This document shows, in pieces, positions 8,834 to 17,357 of a stretch of DNA of 64,000 bases (its first letter is position 1; every line of letters begins with the position of its first letter). The stretch lies in the NCBI RefSeq assembly GCF_014534745.1, contig NZ_JACVVP010000022.1:1-64000 (forward strand), in the 5' to 3' direction. The position numbers and the translations under genes were made by a program. Source of the stretch: Flammeovirga sp. EKP202 (GTDB lineage: Bacteria; Bacteroidota; Bacteroidia; Cytophagales; Flammeovirgaceae). The notes below the pieces were generated by a model. That model saw only the letters and a list, made by a program, of their open reading frames with translations. It was not told where the DNA came from and ran no database searches.

Positions 8834-9985
8834 ATGCACGATATTGATCAGATTTCAAATTTAAAATCAGAACTTACCCACGTTCAAAATCAGCTAAAAC
8901 AAAAAGAAACAATCATTGATAGTATACTTGAAGGTACCATGGCGGGATTCTGGGACTGGTATATTCAAGATAACTATGAGTATTTAAGCCCCTCTTTCAA
9001 AAAAATGTTTGGCTACGAGGATCATGAGATGGAAAATACTCCTGAAGCTTGGATGAAAATTATGCATCCCGATGATCTTAAAATAGTAAAAGAAAATTTC
9101 AATCGCTATATAAATTGTAGAGGTCGAGAGCCCTATGCCAGTGAAGTTCGTTTTTATCATAAAAGCGGAGCTATTATTTGGGTACAATGTGAAGGAAAAG
9201 TCATAGAATGGGATGACAATTGGAACCCCATACGCATGGTAGGCTATCACATTGACATCACCAAAAGAAAGCGGCTGGAAGTTGAAAAAGCGTATACACT
9301 TCAACTTGAAAAGAAAAACAAAGAGCTTGAAAAGTTTGCTTATGTAGCATCTCACGATTTACAAGAACCCATCAATAGTATAAAAAGCTTTGCGGACTTA
9401 TTAAGTAGTGATAAAGCCAACCAACTTTCTGAAACCTCTAAACAGATGTTGGGATTCATCTCAGAATCAGCCGACAGAATGGGAAAATTGGTCTTGGGAC
9501 TCCTCGAACACTCCAATATCGGATTGGATAGAAAAGTGGAAGAGGTGGACTGCAACCGTTTAGTACAGGAAGTTTTGAAGGACCTCGACAAAATAATTCA
9601 TGACAACAGTGCCACTTTCACGATTGAAAATTTACCTAAAAACCTTATTGGAAATGAAACGGAATTAAGAATTCTATTTCAAAACATCATCAGTAACGGC
9701 ATTAAGTTTCACTCCAACCTCAACGCTCCTCATATTACGATCGGTTGTAGTTGTTTACCTGAACATTACCTTTTCGAAATCATTGACAACGGTATAGGGA
9801 TTGAAAAAAAGAACTATGACAAAATCTTTGATATTTTCACAAAACTCAACATTTATAAGAAATACGAAGGTACAGGAATTGGCCTTGCTCACTGTAAAAA
9901 AATTGTGGATTTACATCATGGAAAAATATGGTTAGAATCTACCCAAGGTGAAGGAACAACTTTTTACTTTAAACTCCCCAAATAA
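8834..9985 (+). CDS. Soluble PAS-domain histidine kinase
   Basis: A 383-residue cytoplasmic kinase with no membrane segment. An N-terminal coiled coil (about 5-30) precedes a PAS_3-type domain (about 35-145, with FGYEDHEM and the ending GYHIDITKRKRLE), then a HisKA domain with H174 in VASHDLQEPINSIKSFADLL, and an ATPase domain with N-box NIISNGIKF, G1 DNGIGI and G2 GTGIGLAHCKKIV. The H-box and architecture resemble the phytochrome/HPK3-like kinases frequent in Cytophagales. Its stop codon overlaps the start of the response regulator gene, which is therefore the likely partner. The PAS ligand is unknown. Confidence 0.93.
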   Translation: MHDIDQISNLKSELTHVQNQLKQKETIIDSILEGTMAGFWDWYIQDNYEYLSPSFKKMFGYEDHEMENTPEAWMKIMHPDDLKIVKENFNRYINCRGREPYASEVRFYHKSGAIIWVQCEGKVIEWDDNWNPIRMVGYHIDITKRKRLEVEKAYTLQLEKKNKELEKFAYVASHDLQEPINSIKSFADLLSSDKANQLSETSKQMLGFISESADRMGKLVLGLLEHSNIGLDRKVEEVDCNRLVQEVLKDLDKIIHDNSATFTIENLPKNLIGNETELRILFQNIISNGIKFHSNLNAPHITIGCSCLPEHYLFEIIDNGIGIEKKNYDKIFDIFTKLNIYKKYEGTGIGLAHCKKIVDLHHGKIWLESTQGEGTTFYFKLPK

Positions 9986-10386
9986 TGAAAGACTTAAAGA
10001 AAGTAATGCTTATCGATGATGAAGAGATGTCCATTTTCCTTAATAAGTTAATTCTCGAAAAAATGGATATCATTGATAAAAACCTCATTGTTTTTAATGA
10101 AGCTAAAAATGCCCTCTTTTATTTAATGAATATCGACAAAGAAGATCAATTACCCGATTTAATTTTACTGGATATCAATATGCCTGATATGAATGGTTGG
10201 GAGTTTACAGAAATTTACGAAGCGATTCAATTCAAATTCAAACAACCACAATTGGCCATATTGACAACATCATTGAACCCTAAAGATAAGGAGAAGGCTG
10301 AAAACCTTACCATTGTTGACTTTTTTGTCAATAAACCATTAAATCAGGAGAAAGTAATGTCCTTATTTAACGTGGTGGGGTCATAA
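9985..10386 (+). CDS. Single-domain response regulator
   Basis: A 133-residue receiver domain with nothing attached. Acidic residues D11-D12-E13, phosphoacceptor D63 in LILLDINMPDMNG, T near 96 in LTTS and K near 112 in VNKP are all present. Its ATG shares a base with the stop of the upstream PAS kinase (ATAATG), so the two are co-translated and probably a phosphorelay pair. Lacking an output domain, it must act by protein contact or pass phosphate on to another protein. Confidence 0.93.
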   Translation: MKDLKKVMLIDDEEMSIFLNKLILEKMDIIDKNLIVFNEAKNALFYLMNIDKEDQLPDLILLDINMPDMNGWEFTEIYEAIQFKFKQPQLAILTTSLNPKDKEKAENLTIVDFFVNKPLNQEKVMSLFNVVGS

Positions 10387-10573
10387 AACTTTCAAACAAA
10401 CTAGGGTCATATTGTATTGGCCCTGTTGTTTTCATTAATTACAGTAAGAATTTTCGAAAAAGTGATCCTAAAAAAGGCTTTCATCTTCGCTATGTTATGA
10501 ATTAATTTTAAAGTTGATAAACTTCATTAAGTTTTACTGTCAAAAAACAACTTAATAAATTCGCTAGAAAGTC

Positions 10574-10581
10574 TATATTTG
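10574..10581 (+). promoter_or_regulatory. -7 element of a Bacteroidetes-type promoter
   Basis: TATATTTG fits the TAnnTTTG -7 consensus of Bacteroidetes and lies 41 bases before the transporter start. I see no good TTTG -33 partner at the usual 19-21 base distance, so this is tentative. Confidence 0.4.
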
Positions 10582-10622
10582 TAGCCAATACAATTATTTA
10601 ATTCATAATATCAAATATAGAT

Positions 10623-11876
10623 ATGAGTTTAAAACTACGTCTAACCATAATGAACTTCTTACAGTTCTTTATTTGGGGAGCATGGTTGATTACTATTGGA
10701 GGCTACTGGTTCAAAACTAAACAGTGGTCCGGAACCGAATTTGGAGCGATCTTTTCTACCATGGGTATTGCATCCATATTTATGCCTGCCCTTACTGGTA
10801 TCATAGCTGACAGATATATAAGTGCTGAAAAACTTTTAGGTATTTTTCATATTATTGGAGCTGGAATTTTATGCTATTTACCACAAGTAAATGATCCTTC
10901 AACCTTCTTTGTGGTCATGTTAATCAATATGATTTTTTACATGCCTACAATATCATTGTCGATTACAGTAGCTTATTCGGCACTACAAAAAGCAAACTTA
11001 GATATTGTGAAAGTCTACCCTCCTATTAGGGTTTGGGGTACAATCGGATTTATTGTTGCAATGTGGATGGTCAGTTTATTGAAAATCGAAACTTCACCAG
11101 CCCAATTTTATGTTGCAGCAGCTGCATCAATTGGTTTAGGACTTTATGCATTCACATTACCAAAATGTGATATCAATAAAGGAGAAAGCAATAAAACTTG
11201 GATTGAAGCACTTGGGTTAGATGCTTTCAAACTCTTCAAGCAAAGAAAAATGGCATTGTTCTTTATTTTCTCAATGTTATTAGGTGCAGCATTACAATTA
11301 ACAAATGCATACGGTGATATCTTCCTACATGAGTTTGATAGCAACCCACTTTTCGCAGATAGTATAGCAGTTCAATACCCTGCCATCATCATGTCAATTT
11401 CTCAAGTTTCTGAGACCTTATTTATTCTTGCTATTCCATTCTTCTTAAAACGTTTTGGAATTAAGAACGTAATGTTGATGAGTATGTTTGCTTGGGTGTT
11501 ACGTTTTGGCTTATTCGGAATCGGTGATCCAGGTTCAGGCTTAGTATGGATTATCATCTCTTGTATCGTTTACGGAATGGCTTTTGATTTCTTCAATATC
11601 TCAGGTTCATTATATGTAGAATCACAAACAGATCAGACAATCAGAGCATCAGGACAAGGTTTATTTATGATGATGACCAATGGTTTTGGAGCGGTGTTAG
11701 GTTCTTCGGTATCAGGTGTAATGATCGATCAGTTCTTTACTAGTGCTGAAGGCGTTCGTGACTGGCCAAATATCTGGTTCGCATTTGCGGCTTATTCATT
11801 AGTCGTTGCACTGTTGTTTGCTGTTTCTTTCAAGCACAAGCACGATCCTAAAGAGGTTGAGAACTTTAGTCACTAG
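10623..11876 (+). CDS. Nucleoside:H+ symporter, NupG-like MFS transporter
   Basis: A 417-residue polytopic protein with about 12 membrane segments. The opening KLRLTIMNFLQFFIWGAWL is diagnostic for the NupG/XapB nucleoside:proton symporter family, as is the early pattern of G-rich helices with IMPALTGIIADR at the loop between helices 2 and 3 and YPPIRVWGTIGFI further on. It imports purine and pyrimidine nucleosides across the inner membrane using the proton gradient. It is a single-gene unit with its own promoter element and a strong terminator after it. Confidence 0.9.
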   Translation: MSLKLRLTIMNFLQFFIWGAWLITIGGYWFKTKQWSGTEFGAIFSTMGIASIFMPALTGIIADRYISAEKLLGIFHIIGAGILCYLPQVNDPSTFFVVMLINMIFYMPTISLSITVAYSALQKANLDIVKVYPPIRVWGTIGFIVAMWMVSLLKIETSPAQFYVAAAASIGLGLYAFTLPKCDINKGESNKTWIEALGLDAFKLFKQRKMALFFIFSMLLGAALQLTNAYGDIFLHEFDSNPLFADSIAVQYPAIIMSISQVSETLFILAIPFFLKRFGIKNVMLMSMFAWVLRFGLFGIGDPGSGLVWIIISCIVYGMAFDFFNISGSLYVESQTDQTIRASGQGLFMMMTNGFGAVLGSSVSGVMIDQFFTSAEGVRDWPNIWFAFAAYSLVVALLFAVSFKHKHDPKEVENFSH

Positions 11877-11922
11877 GATTAATAATTAACCCATATGCGC
11901 ACTTATGGGAAATAAAATATAC

Positions 11923-11965
11923 AACAGCTATTGGATCTTATTCGATCTAATAGCTGTTTTTATTT
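11923..11965 (+). terminator. Rho-independent terminator after the nucleoside transporter
   Basis: A 15-bp stem (AACAGCTATTGGATC with GATCTAATAGCTGTT, one G-U pair) and a 6-base loop are followed by TTTTTATTTATAT. Confidence 0.85.
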
Positions 11966-12305
11966 ATATAAAAATATAAGAAAAATACAATTGTTGACTA
12001 CCGAAATAGCTTATTATTCAACATCAATTATACTAAAGAAGGAGTTTACATATACATCTCATTATGAATAGACAGGTATGTTTTAATGGATAAATTGTAC
12101 TCTCATAACAATCTGAATAAATATTTTTATTCTTTGTATTAAAATTTAAATTTCATTTTTATCTTGGATTAATATCAAAATGATACTACCAAAAATTTAC
12201 TTTAATACCCACTTAAATAGAATTATCCTTAAACAATTCGATCAAAATAAATTTTTCAATTAATAATTATAAAAAACAAAATCAGTATTTAATCTATTTG
12301 TAAAA
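11966..12305. other. Very A+T-rich intergenic stretch
   Basis: About 340 bases between the terminator and the next start codon. It is strongly A+T-rich, with no reading frame longer than a few codons, no hairpin of note and no recognised RNA. It presumably includes the promoter of the small sensor-regulator pair. Confidence 0.4.
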
Positions 12306-12662
12306 ATGGTATTTCAATCCAAGGTAGAAGATCTAGAAAAACGCCTTTCTTGTATTAACAATGCTCTTCTGAATAAAGAACTCGTTTATGCATGTTTCAA
12401 TGAAGATCTGTATCTGTTTAGAACCTCAGAAATGTTTTTATATAAGTATAAAAGAAGCTCAGATGATTATTTATACTTATATGATTTATTTCCGATTGAA
12501 TTGAATCAAGAGTTAGAAACCGCCATTTCCGAAAGGAAAACAAAAGCAATAATTGACTGTAAAATTCTTGCACCCAATAACAACATATATTCCTCCAAAA
12601 TAGGAATTTCATTTATTAACAATAGAATTCAAATTGCTATTTATGATGACCCACAACTATGA
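12306..12662 (+). CDS. Small soluble sensor-like protein of unknown function
   Basis: A 118-residue protein with no membrane segment or signal peptide. A short N-terminal coiled coil (about 5-28) is followed by a mixed alpha/beta region whose end (DCKILAPNNNIYSSKIGISF to IQIAIYDD) resembles the last strands of a PAS fold, but I cannot confirm the family. Its 3' end overlaps the start of the downstream receiver-domain gene, so the two are translated together. The guess that it is the input half of a minimal two-protein signalling unit is inference from that overlap. Confidence 0.65.
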   Translation: MVFQSKVEDLEKRLSCINNALLNKELVYACFNEDLYLFRTSEMFLYKYKRSSDDYLYLYDLFPIELNQELETAISERKTKAIIDCKILAPNNNIYSSKIGISFINNRIQIAIYDDPQL

Positions 12663-13068
12663 AATCATTCTGGTAGACGATGATGCTATTACTAATCAGA
12701 TCACAAGGATCAACCTACAAAGATGTGACAACAACATAAGCATTCAAGAGTTTGATAAGAGTGTAAATTTTCTTCACTTTATCAGACAGAATAGGAATGC
12801 TAATAATATTTTATTAGATCTAAATATGCCGCTTGTCAGTGGATGGGATATTTTAGATGAAATAGATATTGTTGGTCTCAGTGATACTTATAATGTAATT
12901 GTTTTAAGTAATTCAGACCTCATTCAAGATCGTATACGATCTAAGTCTTACCAATCGGTAAAAGCATATATTTCTAAACCCCTTACAAAAGATAAAACAC
13001 AAAGAATTTTCCAAATATTTGATAGTTGCGAAAATGAGAAGAAGTTCTCAAATCAGAATGCTTCTTAA
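12643..13068 (+). CDS. Single-domain response regulator
   Basis: About 141 residues, a lone receiver domain. Acidic residues in VDDDAI near 11-14, phosphoacceptor D59 in ILLDLNMP, S near 90 in VLSNSD and K near 112 in ISKPL are present. I chose the ATG at 12643 rather than one three codons earlier because the receiver fold begins at once (MMTHNYEIILVDDD); the next ATG at 12646 is equally possible. It overlaps the preceding small gene by about 20 bases. There is no histidine kinase next to it, so its phosphodonor is unknown. Confidence 0.9.
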   Translation: MMTHNYEIILVDDDAITNQITRINLQRCDNNISIQEFDKSVNFLHFIRQNRNANNILLDLNMPLVSGWDILDEIDIVGLSDTYNVIVLSNSDLIQDRIRSKSYQSVKAYISKPLTKDKTQRIFQIFDSCENEKKFSNQNAS

Positions 13069-13231
13069 GGTCTTTTAAATACTCAACAAGTAATTTTCAA
13101 TTAAAAAATGGTGTTACTTCTATTAAAATTTACGTGAGCTTTTTCTACCAATTTTTGACCGAATTTTCCAATAGTTTCCATTTAGTAAAATAGATATTTG
13201 TAACATATCAAAACACTAAAAAAACACTACA

Positions 13232-13603
13232 ATGGAAACTATTACATTGAAATCTGATCTTAAAAAACCAGTTGCTCTTCGTATCATCATGGTTTCGTTT
13301 TTACTGAAAGTATTTATTGCCTTTGGTCTTTTTTATGCTATCAACACCGGAAAACTAGAAATACCGAATGCTAATCCAAAGTTTATACTTTATACCGCTA
13401 TTGTGTATGTCATCAACCTCATCGGGTTGATCGCTACGGCACTCAACGGTAAACTGCAAATTTATAGAGCTATCATCATTTTTGACTTTATAGTCTCTAT
13501 TCCAGCTAAAGCAATTATTGGTTTTATCGTTGCAGGATATTCATTCGCATTAAGTTTTCATCCAAAAGTGAAAGCGTTTATTTTATCGAAGTCAAAAAGT
13601 TAG
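13232..13603 (+). CDS. Small integral membrane protein of unknown function
   Basis: A 123-residue protein with a charged N-terminus (about 15 residues) and roughly four membrane segments at 18-38, 49-69, 76-92 and 94-112, ending in a basic tail SKSKS. No named family is recognised. Relatives of this shape in Bacteroidetes are unannotated inner-membrane proteins. It lies 83 bases before the metallo-beta-lactamase-like gene start and on the same strand, so they may be co-transcribed, but no functional link can be read from the sequence. Confidence 0.65.
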   Translation: METITLKSDLKKPVALRIIMVSFLLKVFIAFGLFYAINTGKLEIPNANPKFILYTAIVYVINLIGLIATALNGKLQIYRAIIIFDFIVSIPAKAIIGFIVAGYSFALSFHPKVKAFILSKSKS

Positions 13604-13686
13604 GAATAGAATTGAATAATGCTGAAATTTATTGTCAACTCAGAGGTACAACTTCTGAGTTTTCTAATTTCAAAAACCATTATTCA

Positions 13687-14424
13687 ATGAAATCAATTTA
13701 CTTTTTAAGCTTATGCTTCCTCCTTTTTTTTGCTTGTAAAAAAGATACTAAAAACGAGCAAGAAGATATTTATGTCTCTCATCAATTAGTTATTAGACCA
13801 CTCACTGAACATGTCATATTACATACTTCGTTCTTAGAAACAGAAAGCTATGGGCGAGTTCCATGTAATGGAATTGTAGTCATGGATGATGGAGAAGCGA
13901 TCATTATTGATTCTCCAACCAATGAAGAAAGTAGTATAGAGCTTTTGGAGTGGCTAGATAAGCAAAATGTTACCGTAAAGGGAGTTGTACCCACTCATTT
14001 TCATATAGATTGTTTAGCCGGACTTGATTATTTTCATACCAAAGGAATTACTTCTTACGGTTCACTACACACTGCACAATTAGCAAAGAAAACGAATCAC
14101 ACTCCTCCTCAAAAAACATTTACTGATACATTGACATTGAATGTTGATGATCATCAAATCCTTTTAAAATTTGAAGGAGCTGGTCATACGCATGACAATA
14201 TCGTTGCCTATATACCTTCTGACAAAGTTTTATTTGGAGGTTGCTTGGTCAAAGCCACAGGCTGGGGCAAAGGAAACCTTGAAGATGCTGACACCACCGA
14301 ATGGTCTAATTCTGTAATGAAAACAATGTTAGATTTTCCTGAAGTAGAAGTAGTAGTCCCTGGACATGGTGGTGTGGGGAACATTTCACTTCTAGAGAAC
14401 ACCATCAAAATGTTTAAGAATTGA
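13687..14424 (+). CDS. Subclass B1 metallo-beta-lactamase-like lipoprotein
   Basis: A 245-residue zinc hydrolase. I chose the ATG at 13687 over one 25 codons upstream because it begins a lipoprotein signal peptide with lipobox FFAC (Cys17). All six B1 zinc ligands are visible: H104-x-H106-x-D108 in THFHID, H167 in GAGHTHDN, C186 in LFGGCLVKATG and H227 in VPGHGG. The segment GNLEDADTTEWSNSV matches the region after the zinc-2 cysteine in B1 enzymes such as BlaB, IND and CcrA. It may hydrolyse carbapenems and other beta-lactams at the periplasmic face. An unusual I replaces the common S/A/G between H106 and D108. It is convergent with the next gene, overlapping by 11 bases. Confidence 0.85.
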   Translation: MKSIYFLSLCFLLFFACKKDTKNEQEDIYVSHQLVIRPLTEHVILHTSFLETESYGRVPCNGIVVMDDGEAIIIDSPTNEESSIELLEWLDKQNVTVKGVVPTHFHIDCLAGLDYFHTKGITSYGSLHTAQLAKKTNHTPPQKTFTDTLTLNVDDHQILLKFEGAGHTHDNIVAYIPSDKVLFGGCLVKATGWGKGNLEDADTTEWSNSVMKTMLDFPEVEVVVPGHGGVGNISLLENTIKMFKN

Positions 14425-14950
14425 TTTTTGCATCTTGAATTTTCTGTTGAATCTGATCAGCAATTGATTTCAACTCTTCAACAGATAACCTTGCTTCAGG
14501 AAATATCTTTTTAGGTTTTTCCTCATTTTTCAAAACCACACATAAATGATAATTGTAGTGTAGGCCTTTTGTATTCATCAATAACGTTTTCAATTTATCG
14601 ATGACACTTATATTCTCCTGAATAAGAGTTAGAGATTTTAAATGAGAGACTTCAAATTCAAAATCCTCCTTATAACCTAAACTTCGATTTTGTACAACTA
14701 CCTTTTCATGATCAATGAGAACATCAGAATATCCCTTTTTGGCTTTTAATAGATTCCATACAGAAGAGAAGGTAGCAAAAGCACCTAATATTGTCAATAA
14801 ACTGTAAGAGAATTTTACGTTGACATCCACCTCACCTGAAGTGATAAAAAGGAAAGCAAAGCCCAATGTAAACAGAAGAGATAAACTGAAATATATTCCA
14901 AAAGTGATGATATTTTGAGTACCCCACTTGATTGTCAATTTTGAATTCAT
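14414..14950 (-). CDS. Two-segment membrane protein of unknown function
   Basis: A 178-residue protein with two adjacent membrane segments (about 15-37 and 46-66) and a cytoplasmic C-terminal domain of about 110 residues rich in beta strands (VLIDHEKVVVQNRSLGYKED), a layout reminiscent of bacterial PH-like membrane proteins. I do not recognise a named family. Its 3' end overlaps the end of the metallo-beta-lactamase-like gene on the other strand by 11 bases, so the two lack space for separate terminators. Confidence 0.65.
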   Translation of the reverse strand: MNSKLTIKWGTQNIITFGIYFSLSLLFTLGFAFLFITSGEVDVNVKFSYSLLTILGAFATFSSVWNLLKAKKGYSDVLIDHEKVVVQNRSLGYKEDFEFEVSHLKSLTLIQENISVIDKLKTLLMNTKGLHYNYHLCVVLKNEEKPKKIFPEARLSVEELKSIADQIQQKIQDAKINS

Positions 14951-14965
14951 AAACTAAAAAATATA

Positions 14966-15000
14966 AATCCCCAATTGATTATGGTAACCAATTGGGGATT
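14966..15000 (-). terminator. Rho-independent terminator after the aminotransferase gene
   Basis: A perfect 12-bp inverted repeat, AATCCCCAATTG with CAATTGGGGATT, loop of 11. Read on the minus strand it is followed by TATATTTTTTAG. Confidence 0.88.
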
Positions 15001-15021
15001 GAAAATATGTAAATTGAAAGC

Positions 15022-16104
15022 TTACCAAGCTTCGATTAAATCAACTAGTCTAAAGTAAACTTCCTTCGATATTGTAGGGAAGTTGGCAATACGAACTTGA
15101 GTCGCTTTATTAGGGCCGTAACCTGTACTTACCTCTAAACCTTGTTCAGAGAGATAGGCCATTAAAGCTTTAGCATCACGTCCTTCTTTTACTTCGATTA
15201 CAATTACTGTTTTAGAGCGAACTCTTTCTTCTTTTACAGCATAATCCAAGTCTTTATGAGCACCAACAGCGGCATAAAGTAATGAAGATTTATAATCTGC
15301 TTCGCTTCTGATAATTTTCATTTCTCTACGAATCATATCTTCACATACTTTACCAAGCGTATAAATGGCAATAGCATTTGGTGTGGCAGGTGTCATGTTC
15401 TTCGCTGCATTTTTCAACAACGTAAACATATCATGGTAACCTCCCATCAATCTACCGTCCGCTTTCAGAGATTTAGCTCTTTCAACACATTTTTCGTTGA
15501 AAATCCAAACTCCTAATCCTGCTGGGCATCCCATTCCTTTTTGAACTGAGAAGTATAAACTATCGATTTTTGTAAAGTCAATATCCAAATATGGAATTGA
15601 AGAAACAGCATCAATTGTAATTAAAGCATCAGGGTTTTCCTCTCTGATTTTATAAATATCTTCTACGGGAAATTGAACACCTGTACTCGTCTCATTTTGA
15701 GTGATCGAGATCAAGTCTACATCAGCGTCAATGTTAAAATCTGCTTCTGAAAAACCTTCGCCCAAAGGTTTTTCAATTTTTTGTGTTTGATGTCCCCAAG
15801 CTTCCGCAAAAGCATGGAAACGTTCTGAAAAGGAGCCATTTACAAAATGAGCACTTTTTTGAGCAATGCAGTCCTGCGCTAGTCTTTCCCATACTTCTGT
15901 CGCCGAACCAGTGAAAACTACATGGTAATCTTCCGGTACGCCCAACATTTCTTTCACCTGCTTTACTGTAAAAGCAAAGATCTCTTGAAATGCACCACTA
16001 CGGTGGGAGATGACAGCAACATTATCTTTTAATGCTTGTTGGATATGCTGCTCTACAGTAAAATACAGCTCACTTGGTCCTGCTGTTAGATGAAACTTCT
16101 TCAT
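15022..16104 (-). CDS. serC: Class V aminotransferase, phosphoserine aminotransferase-like
   Basis: A 360-residue PLP enzyme of fold type I. The start KKFHLTAGPSELY and HRSGAF (34-39) are those of the SerC/alanine-glyoxylate aminotransferase group. D165 in TIDAVSSIPYLDID binds the PLP nitrogen, and K189 in YFSVQKGMGCPAG forms the Schiff base. SerC converts 3-phosphohydroxypyruvate and glutamate to phosphoserine in serine synthesis, and 3-hydroxy-4-phospho-oxothreonate in PLP synthesis. Bacteroidetes have two SerC-like types; serA is not adjacent here, so substrate identity is not proven. It is followed by a strong terminator and lies 41 bases after the GT9 gene on the same strand. Confidence 0.75.
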   Translation of the reverse strand: MKKFHLTAGPSELYFTVEQHIQQALKDNVAVISHRSGAFQEIFAFTVKQVKEMLGVPEDYHVVFTGSATEVWERLAQDCIAQKSAHFVNGSFSERFHAFAEAWGHQTQKIEKPLGEGFSEADFNIDADVDLISITQNETSTGVQFPVEDIYKIREENPDALITIDAVSSIPYLDIDFTKIDSLYFSVQKGMGCPAGLGVWIFNEKCVERAKSLKADGRLMGGYHDMFTLLKNAAKNMTPATPNAIAIYTLGKVCEDMIRREMKIIRSEADYKSSLLYAAVGAHKDLDYAVKEERVRSKTVIVIEVKEGRDAKALMAYLSEQGLEVSTGYGPNKATQVRIANFPTISKEVYFRLVDLIEAW

Positions 16105-16145
16105 ATTTGTCTGTTTAGTTAGGTTTTAAGTACAAGGACATGTAC

Positions 16146-17153
16146 TTATGCCTCTTTTATTTTCCAATCGGAAATGAGTAATTCATTTGTATCAATATCC
16201 ATAGAACACTTAAAGTGGCCTCTTGGACATTTTTTATGACCGTGTATACCACAAGGTCTGCAATCAAGATTTTCTTTTACTTCAACTATTCTAGAGTTGG
16301 AGGACAATGGTCCAAAACCAAATTCAGGAATTGTTGAACAGAAAATTGCCGTTACAGGTGCATTCATAGAAGAAGCCATATGTTGAGGTGCTGAATCATT
16401 GACATAATTCATCACAGCTCCTTTCATTAGTGCTGCTGACTGCAAGAAAGAAAGCTTCCCTGCCCAATTGCACATATTACCTCTATCTACCTTATCTACA
16501 ATTTCATCACAAAGGTCTCTATCTCCTGGTCCACCAATTAAAATAACGGCAGTATCTTCGGGAATTTTATTGATAAATTCCACCCATTTATCTTTGTGAT
16601 GTTGCTTTGTATACCATACTGAACTGGGTCCCATTGTTACATATTTTCCTTCAAACTTGGCTTTTTCGTAGTCAATTTCTCTGGGATATAATTTCGGACC
16701 CACAAACTCAGCGTCAGTAATATCTTCAATTAGAGAAAGGTAACGACTCACCTCATGATGCTCTCTTTCTCTTCCTAACCCCACTTCATGTTTTTTCTTA
16801 ATTGAAAAGAATGAACTCAATGGATTTTTATCAAAACCTGCAGTAGATTTTGCTGAAGATAAGAAGGTCATTAAACCTGTAGAAAAAAAGCGTTGAAGAT
16901 TGATTACTCTATCATATCTGCGACGTCTGATTTCTGCAGAAACCTTTAAAAGGTTTTTATTTTTCTCTACTTTTTTATTCCAAATAATAACCTCGTTGAT
17001 ATGAGGATTGTTTCTCAATAACCCCTCATTTCCGTTTCTTACCACAAAATCAATAGATGCTTCAGGGTAAAACTTAATCAACTTCTCCACAACGGCAGTT
17101 GCCATAATGACATCTCCGATAAATGCCGTCTGGATCACTAAGAATTTTTTCAT
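16146..17153 (-). CDS. Glycosyltransferase family 9, heptosyltransferase-like
   Basis: A 335-residue GT-B enzyme of the ADP-heptose:LPS heptosyltransferase (WaaF/RfaF) family. The N-terminal loop FLVIQTAFIGDVIMATAVV is the family's phosphate-facing motif; the C-terminal half has GPSSVWYTKQHHKDKW, LIGGPGDRDLC and the late motif NDSAPQHMASS that binds the nucleotide sugar. It probably acts at the inner face of the inner membrane on lipooligosaccharide core. A cysteine-rich end (CRPCGIHGHKKCPRGHFKC) is common in Bacteroidetes members. No other LPS genes adjoin it, so the acceptor is uncertain. Confidence 0.88.
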   Translation of the reverse strand: MKKFLVIQTAFIGDVIMATAVVEKLIKFYPEASIDFVVRNGNEGLLRNNPHINEVIIWNKKVEKNKNLLKVSAEIRRRRYDRVINLQRFFSTGLMTFLSSAKSTAGFDKNPLSSFFSIKKKHEVGLGREREHHEVSRYLSLIEDITDAEFVGPKLYPREIDYEKAKFEGKYVTMGPSSVWYTKQHHKDKWVEFINKIPEDTAVILIGGPGDRDLCDEIVDKVDRGNMCNWAGKLSFLQSAALMKGAVMNYVNDSAPQHMASSMNAPVTAIFCSTIPEFGFGPLSSNSRIVEVKENLDCRPCGIHGHKKCPRGHFKCSMDIDTNELLISDWKIKEA

Positions 17154-17357
17154 GCCGTAAAAATCTCATTTCATAATGAATATTGCAATAAATGGAGTCT
17201 ATATCTACAAAATTTATAGCTCCTACAGGCTCGTTCTTAAATCAATTATCACTCTCAACAAGAATAGATTAATTCATACGAGTACAAAACTTCTTTTTTT
17301 ATCCTTTTTTACTCCCTATCTTCATATTGGATTTAGGTAAAACGTAGGTACCCATTC

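Noticed and set aside
10404-10425. Weak hairpin AGGGTC/GGCCCT after the lone response regulator
   Set aside because: Six base pairs with a G-U and a poor T-tract; not strong enough to list as a terminator.
13612-13686. Earlier ATG for the metallo-beta-lactamase-like gene
   Set aside because: It would place 25 polar residues before a clear lipoprotein signal peptide, which would stop export.
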